64,000 bases of DNA from Tomocerus qinae (Eukaryota; Arthropoda; Collembola; Entomobryomorpha; Tomoceridae), in contig CM034548.1 of NCBI GenBank assembly GCA_020055645.1, positions 33,964,201-34,028,200 of the forward strand, read 5' to 3'. Positions 59,658 to 64,000 of the stretch are shown here, piece by piece. Position 1 is the stretch's first letter. Every line of letters begins with the position of its first letter. Under the pieces are notes generated by a model that saw only the letters and a program-made list of their open reading frames with translations, did no database searches and had not been told where the DNA came from. The translations under genes and the position numbers were made by a program.

Positions 59658-60440
59658 AGTTTCTTTGTAAACTGTTCAGCATTTATTATTTGAACACTCT
59701 GCACTGCACTCTCTTCTTGAATAATTATGACGTGAAGTGTGTAAGAATTACTTTGTCCATATAGGTAGGTGACTTTTATGACCTCTTGAATATAAATGTG
59801 GAATTCACATAACATTACAGAAATATACTTTTATCAATATTTCCAGACCCTGAAGGTTATAATATAAGTAGTTATTGCAGCAGCTTTAAATGCAGAATTG
59901 CATAATTTTTTATTGATTTCATTAGTGTTGCTTATTGCTTACTATACAATAGGTTGAGATAAATATCTAGGATACTCAACTATTTACATGACCGTAGGAA
60001 TGACAATGTCAATGTTAGGTATCTAAAATAAAAGCAAGATTAATGTGAATTGTATATACTTAACCTACTATCATTAGCTTGTGTTAATATTTGTTTAGTT
60101 ATGATGAGAAAAACTTAGATGATATAAGTAAAGCAATGTAAGTAATAAATGTCTACTAGTAGTAAACTTATGAATGATGATGCTGGCTGGGAGCTGGAAT
60201 GCATCCGATTGTCGTTTCTACACACTTTGTTACAATTGGATGCGCTTATGCGCATCACCTACTGTATCACTTTGTTGGTGCAAAAGATCCTTCCCACGAA
60301 ATCAAATCATTAAGTTTTTCATAGCCTTAGATTAAGCAATGCTTATAGACTATAAGTTAGTTGTATATAATATTATAGGTATTTGGTACTACCTACAAGA
60401 CTTTAAAGTTTAATTTCAGATGGTACTGCACTAATGTCTT
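59658..60440. other. Intergenic, no gene seen
   Basis: AT-rich sequence between the CARD-like gene and the dispersed element. No open frame with support. Confidence 0.5.
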
Positions 60441-61829
60441 ATGTATTTAAGGAGGCCGTCTTTACAGACTTGCCGCATTATTTTCCAGGTGTCGTATTGT
60501 AGATTAACAGTGCAGAGCTCAGAGATTGAACTTCTCCAAGAAGTTCGGAAATCTCTCGAAATGGCGCATGGGGTCAATGAGTTTGGAGTACGGGAGGATC
60601 GTAAAAATATAGCTCCTGCCCCGGAGGAAAGTGTGGACTGTTGTGGCCTCGCTCTGGTCCTCCACCACACCACTCCTCCGTGCGATATCGCGATATGAAT
60701 ACAACACAATCTAGCCACATTTGATTTGTTTGTATTAGACGAAATGGCAAAGTGAAGCCATTTCACACACACATAACACGCATCGTATAGCCCAATGTAT
60801 TAAATCTGCCACCAGTCGTATCTGGATTTTTATAATGCTTGAGCGGGTCCATTGCATGTTGAAAATTCTTATAGGTTAATTTCGTCCCATTTAACCATTA
60901 AGATTTTACACCATAGAATAGGCCCGCGCAAACATTATAAAAATCCAGATACGACTGGTGGCAGGTTTAATACATAGGGCTATACGATGAGGGTTTTGTG
61001 TGTTTTCACACCTCATCAAACCAAGACTTCCTGCATTCCATTATTATTAAGTGGTGTGCAACACCGCTTTATAGGAATGCCTGATCTGTCTCTCTGTCCG
61101 TCCGTCTGATTATCTGTTAGCACGGATAACTCAAACACGGTTTGGGATAATCAACCCAAATTTACTGTACGTGATGTAGGGATGAAAAGCGAGGTCGAGT
61201 TCGAAAATGGACTAAATCGGACACACCCCTTGCCTGTGGGCATGATCCAAATATTTAAAATTGTTGTAACTTTAGTTATTGACAATGTAGAACGTCATGA
61301 GATATTTCGCTCGAAAAGGTTATTTGTTAAGCCATGTCAAGGTCAAGTCACACCTATAAAAAGGTCAAAGGTCATTGGAAAAATTCACTAAAAACGATGA
61401 TAACTCAAAAACGGTTTGAGATAATTAACTCAACCTTACTATGCGTGATGTAGGGATGAAAAGCAATGTCGAGTTAGAAAATAAAATAAATCAGACACAC
61501 CCCCTGCCTGTGGGCGTGGTCCAAAAATTAAAAATTGGTGTAACTTTAGTTATTGACATTGTAGAACGTCATGGGATAGCTCGTTCGAAAATTTTATTCG
61601 TTAGGCCATGTCAAGGTCAAAGGTCATTGGAAAAATTCACTAAAAACGTCAGATAATTAGTTCAATTTTTTATGCAATTTCACACCACTTTTTTACATTC
61701 ATTTGGACATGGTTTATTATTTCACTAGGCCTCCACAGTACTAATTCTGAATTTCAAAATGATTACACATATTAAGGTTCAGGGGTGGTTCAAAATACGG
61801 GGAAATTCAATGAGGGGCAGGTTCTAGAC
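60441..61829 (+). mobile_element. Dispersed 1.3-kb element, third copy
   Basis: Related to 29131-30432 over its full length (GACTTGCCGCATTATTTTCC at the start, GGTTCAAAATACGGGG at the end) but without the hAT MITE. It has an internal tandem duplication of about 250 bp: GTGATGTAGGGATGAAAAGC occurs at 61169 and 61445, each followed by GACAATGTAGAACGTCATG or a close variant. It also has extra bases around 60656-60670 relative to the palindrome copies. Confidence 0.8.
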
Positions 61830-64000
61830 TTAAATTTTTTTAAATTATTGAATTAGATTTTTTTAAATGCAACTATATCAAAAATCCAGTAACTCCCTTT
61901 TGTCCCTGGATAGTCCACGATTCCAAAAATGCAGGTCCTATAAAAATCGGACTAATCCGAAGCAGAAGAGAAATTGAAGCAGATGAAAAGATGTTATGAT
62001 GAATTTTAAATGCAATGGAGGTTGACCCTAATTGCTGTTGATGGATAATCCGAGGGCATAAGTCAACGCAATTCCAAAAAACTAGATTCTAGGAAACGGG
62101 GAACTGGGGAAGTGTATTATATTATAAAGATTTCTATACTGACTTATAATAGCATTTCCATCAATGCATTGGCAATAATGTTATTGTTATTACTACTTTT
62201 GAAGTTGGCATCCTTTCTTTATAGTCACTGACTTGTCCAATTTACTTCCTCCGCCAAACTCGATGTTAGATGGTAGACGGTTTGTTTGTGTTTTGTAAGT
62301 GTCAGGAAACAATAACATACATTCATAATATCGCGCACAATCTGACGTCATTTCTAACGGTCATACCATTGAGGCACCTACGAACGGATGATCGAACTCA
62401 CAGAGCGAGTTAATTGTACATATTTACATGTAATTATTTTCGAAATTTATTTGCAATGCAGGGCCAATTCTACATTAGCTAGGGTGTCATGCGAGAGGTC
62501 AAAAAAAAGATAATCTAATGACTTGGTTACTCATGTGGCGGATTTTGTATATCTGTTTTACGAAAGCCATGAAGATAACCTTTGCAAGTGTCCTCACAGT
62601 TGGCGATCTAAATAAAATTTCGAAAATTCCCCACGTCAGTAACCCCCAAATGCGATTGGCTTTTTTTTTGAGCCATCATTCGTATTTGTAGCTATTGTAG
62701 ATTTTGAGAATCGTTGCAGAGTATGAGACCTAGTCGAACATGATTTTAAAACATGAAAAAGGGCACTCTTAACACATTTATCTATGCACTTATTTTTCTG
62801 TGTAACCCTACTTTAGAAATATACATTAGATAACAGAAAACAATTAAGAACAGAGGAGAAAAATTTCTAATCGAAAGTTAACAACTCAAAAGATTCAAAA
62901 TGAAGGTATGTAGAATAAAGTGAAGAATGGTAAGTGCAAAAGAACAATAAAAAAATGCAGAATAGCAAGTTGCATGAGTGCAACTCTTCAGAGAGGTGTT
63001 TTCTCCATGAATAATAAACTGCATGTCGGTTTTGTCCATTGTTGTGCATTATGCACTGTGCACTGAACAATCTTCAGCATATCTACAGCATATAGCTATT
63101 ATCTAACGAATGCAAGTGTAAAAAATCATCTAAAAATTAACTTAACCATACGTTAACACTAGCTATTAAAGTTTGAATGTCCTAGAGTACTATTGTTATT
63201 GCATGTATCTACATTTGATTCGGGTAAAACCATTACAAATCTGTAAGTTTTTTCTCATACATGTATGTATAATAAATTTAAGCGCACGAGTAAAATGATA
63301 AAATAAAATCAATGCTCTAGCTTTGTAGCAACCATTAGTTTAGGTGCTTAAATTATTCTAGCATTTTAAATTCAATTGTTTATGGAAAAGTTAATAGAAT
63401 ATCGTGACGTATTGTAGTCATTTGTAGTCTCTGTTATAATAAAAGTATAGAAATATAGGTTACTAATACTGTATATGTATAGCACCAATAATAATAGCAT
63501 TAAAAATATTGTATTTGCATCCCAAAAGGTTTGAATGAAGTGATTTCGATGATAATGTTTTCATGGATATCCATTGGATTGTGAAGTTATATCAACAAGA
63601 AGCTGGGCTAAGTAATTTTATATTTTAAAATTGCTAATGGGAACGAATGCAGAGCTATTTTAAGCACATATTGATACTTTACTAATCTGATCTATGTAAT
63701 TTTCTGTAACTTCATTCCTCTTTGCCAATAAAAACGCCAATCAAAAAATTGCTAATTAGCAAAACAGTTTTGAAACTGTAGCTGACCTTAATTCCAAACT
63801 GTAACATTGAGAAACCATTAAGATTTTTTTCTTCGATATGAGCATACTTGACGTAAATATGAAAGGACTCTGAGTGTACATGTTGCCTGCAGCATCTATA
63901 TTACACCTTGGTACCAAATTACTTTAATAACCGTTTATCCGGCATTCTAGAGTTAAAGGAATGGTACATAACACACATTAGAATAGGAGTACACATTTTA
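61830..64000. other. AT-rich end of window, no gene seen
   Basis: Contains only diverged repeat traces: around 62025-62100 a relative of the sequence flanking the 23.5-kb hairpin (GAGGTTGACCC, GATTCTAGGAAAC), and around 62500-62690 a possible relative of the 22.0-kb hairpin. No coding region supported. Confidence 0.45.

Overview
The window is AT-rich, intron-rich nuclear DNA of an animal, most likely an arthropod. The multi-exon genes have ordinary GT-AG introns. The families present (membrane-anchored histidine acid phosphatase, C2H2 zinc-finger protein, SET/MYND protein, bestrophin, F-box/LRR-like proteins) and the dense load of short DNA-transposon relics fit that. A springtail (Collembola) is my guess from the style of the F-box/LRR-like genes; it is an inference, not a demonstration.

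Layout. 0-1.5 kb: last three exons of a histidine acid phosphatase (+). 2.5-4.6 kb: an unrecognised multi-pass membrane protein (-). 4.7-8.5 kb: hairpin elements and dispersed repeats. 8.6-10.4 kb: an F-box/LRR-like gene (+), whose stop codon is followed in the same frame by a 30-bp coding-like tandem repeat. 14.4-17.1 kb: a four-exon C2H2 zinc-finger gene (-). 18.3-20.2 kb: duplicated and hairpin repeats.

20.26-45.30 kb is the striking part: a 25-kb inverted duplication. Its arms (20264-31301 and 34808-45302, about 11.0 and 10.5 kb) are nearly identical mirror images. Each arm holds a SET/MYND (SMYD-like) gene, a decayed PIF/Harbinger-type transposon and several hairpin elements. The left SMYD copy carries a 1-bp frameshift; the right copy is intact. 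The left arm alone also has a 535-bp tRNA-derived SINE with a perfect 16-bp target-site duplication, and the empty site is preserved in the right arm. The 3.5-kb loop is a second Harbinger-like element (GGGCTAA...TTAGCCC ends). It carries a decayed MADF/BESS gene (+), an intact six-exon gene (-) for a protein with a CCHC zinc knuckle and a HARBI1-like tail, and nine self-complementary sites centred on GTCGAC. Removing the loop at its TAA/TTAA target duplication would leave a palindrome with no spacer.

45.6-50 kb: a dispersed repeat, an AT-rich satellite, a gene with half a CARD-like domain plus F-box plus LRR-like region (46.7-48.8 kb, +), then hairpin elements. 50.6-54.2 kb: a bestrophin anion channel (-), lacking its 5' exons. 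55.3-59.7 kb: a paralogue of the 46.7-kb gene with a complete CARD-like domain but no F-box. 60.4-61.8 kb: a third copy of the dispersed element found in both palindrome arms; no gene seen after that.

The two CARD-containing LRR-like genes and the 8.6-kb F-box gene look like members of one expanding family. The architecture (death-fold domain, F-box, LRR-like array) suggests a link between signalling assembly and SCF ubiquitin ligases, but this is inferred from domain patterns only. All exon joins were chosen by GT/AG sites and matching codon phase, without transcript evidence.
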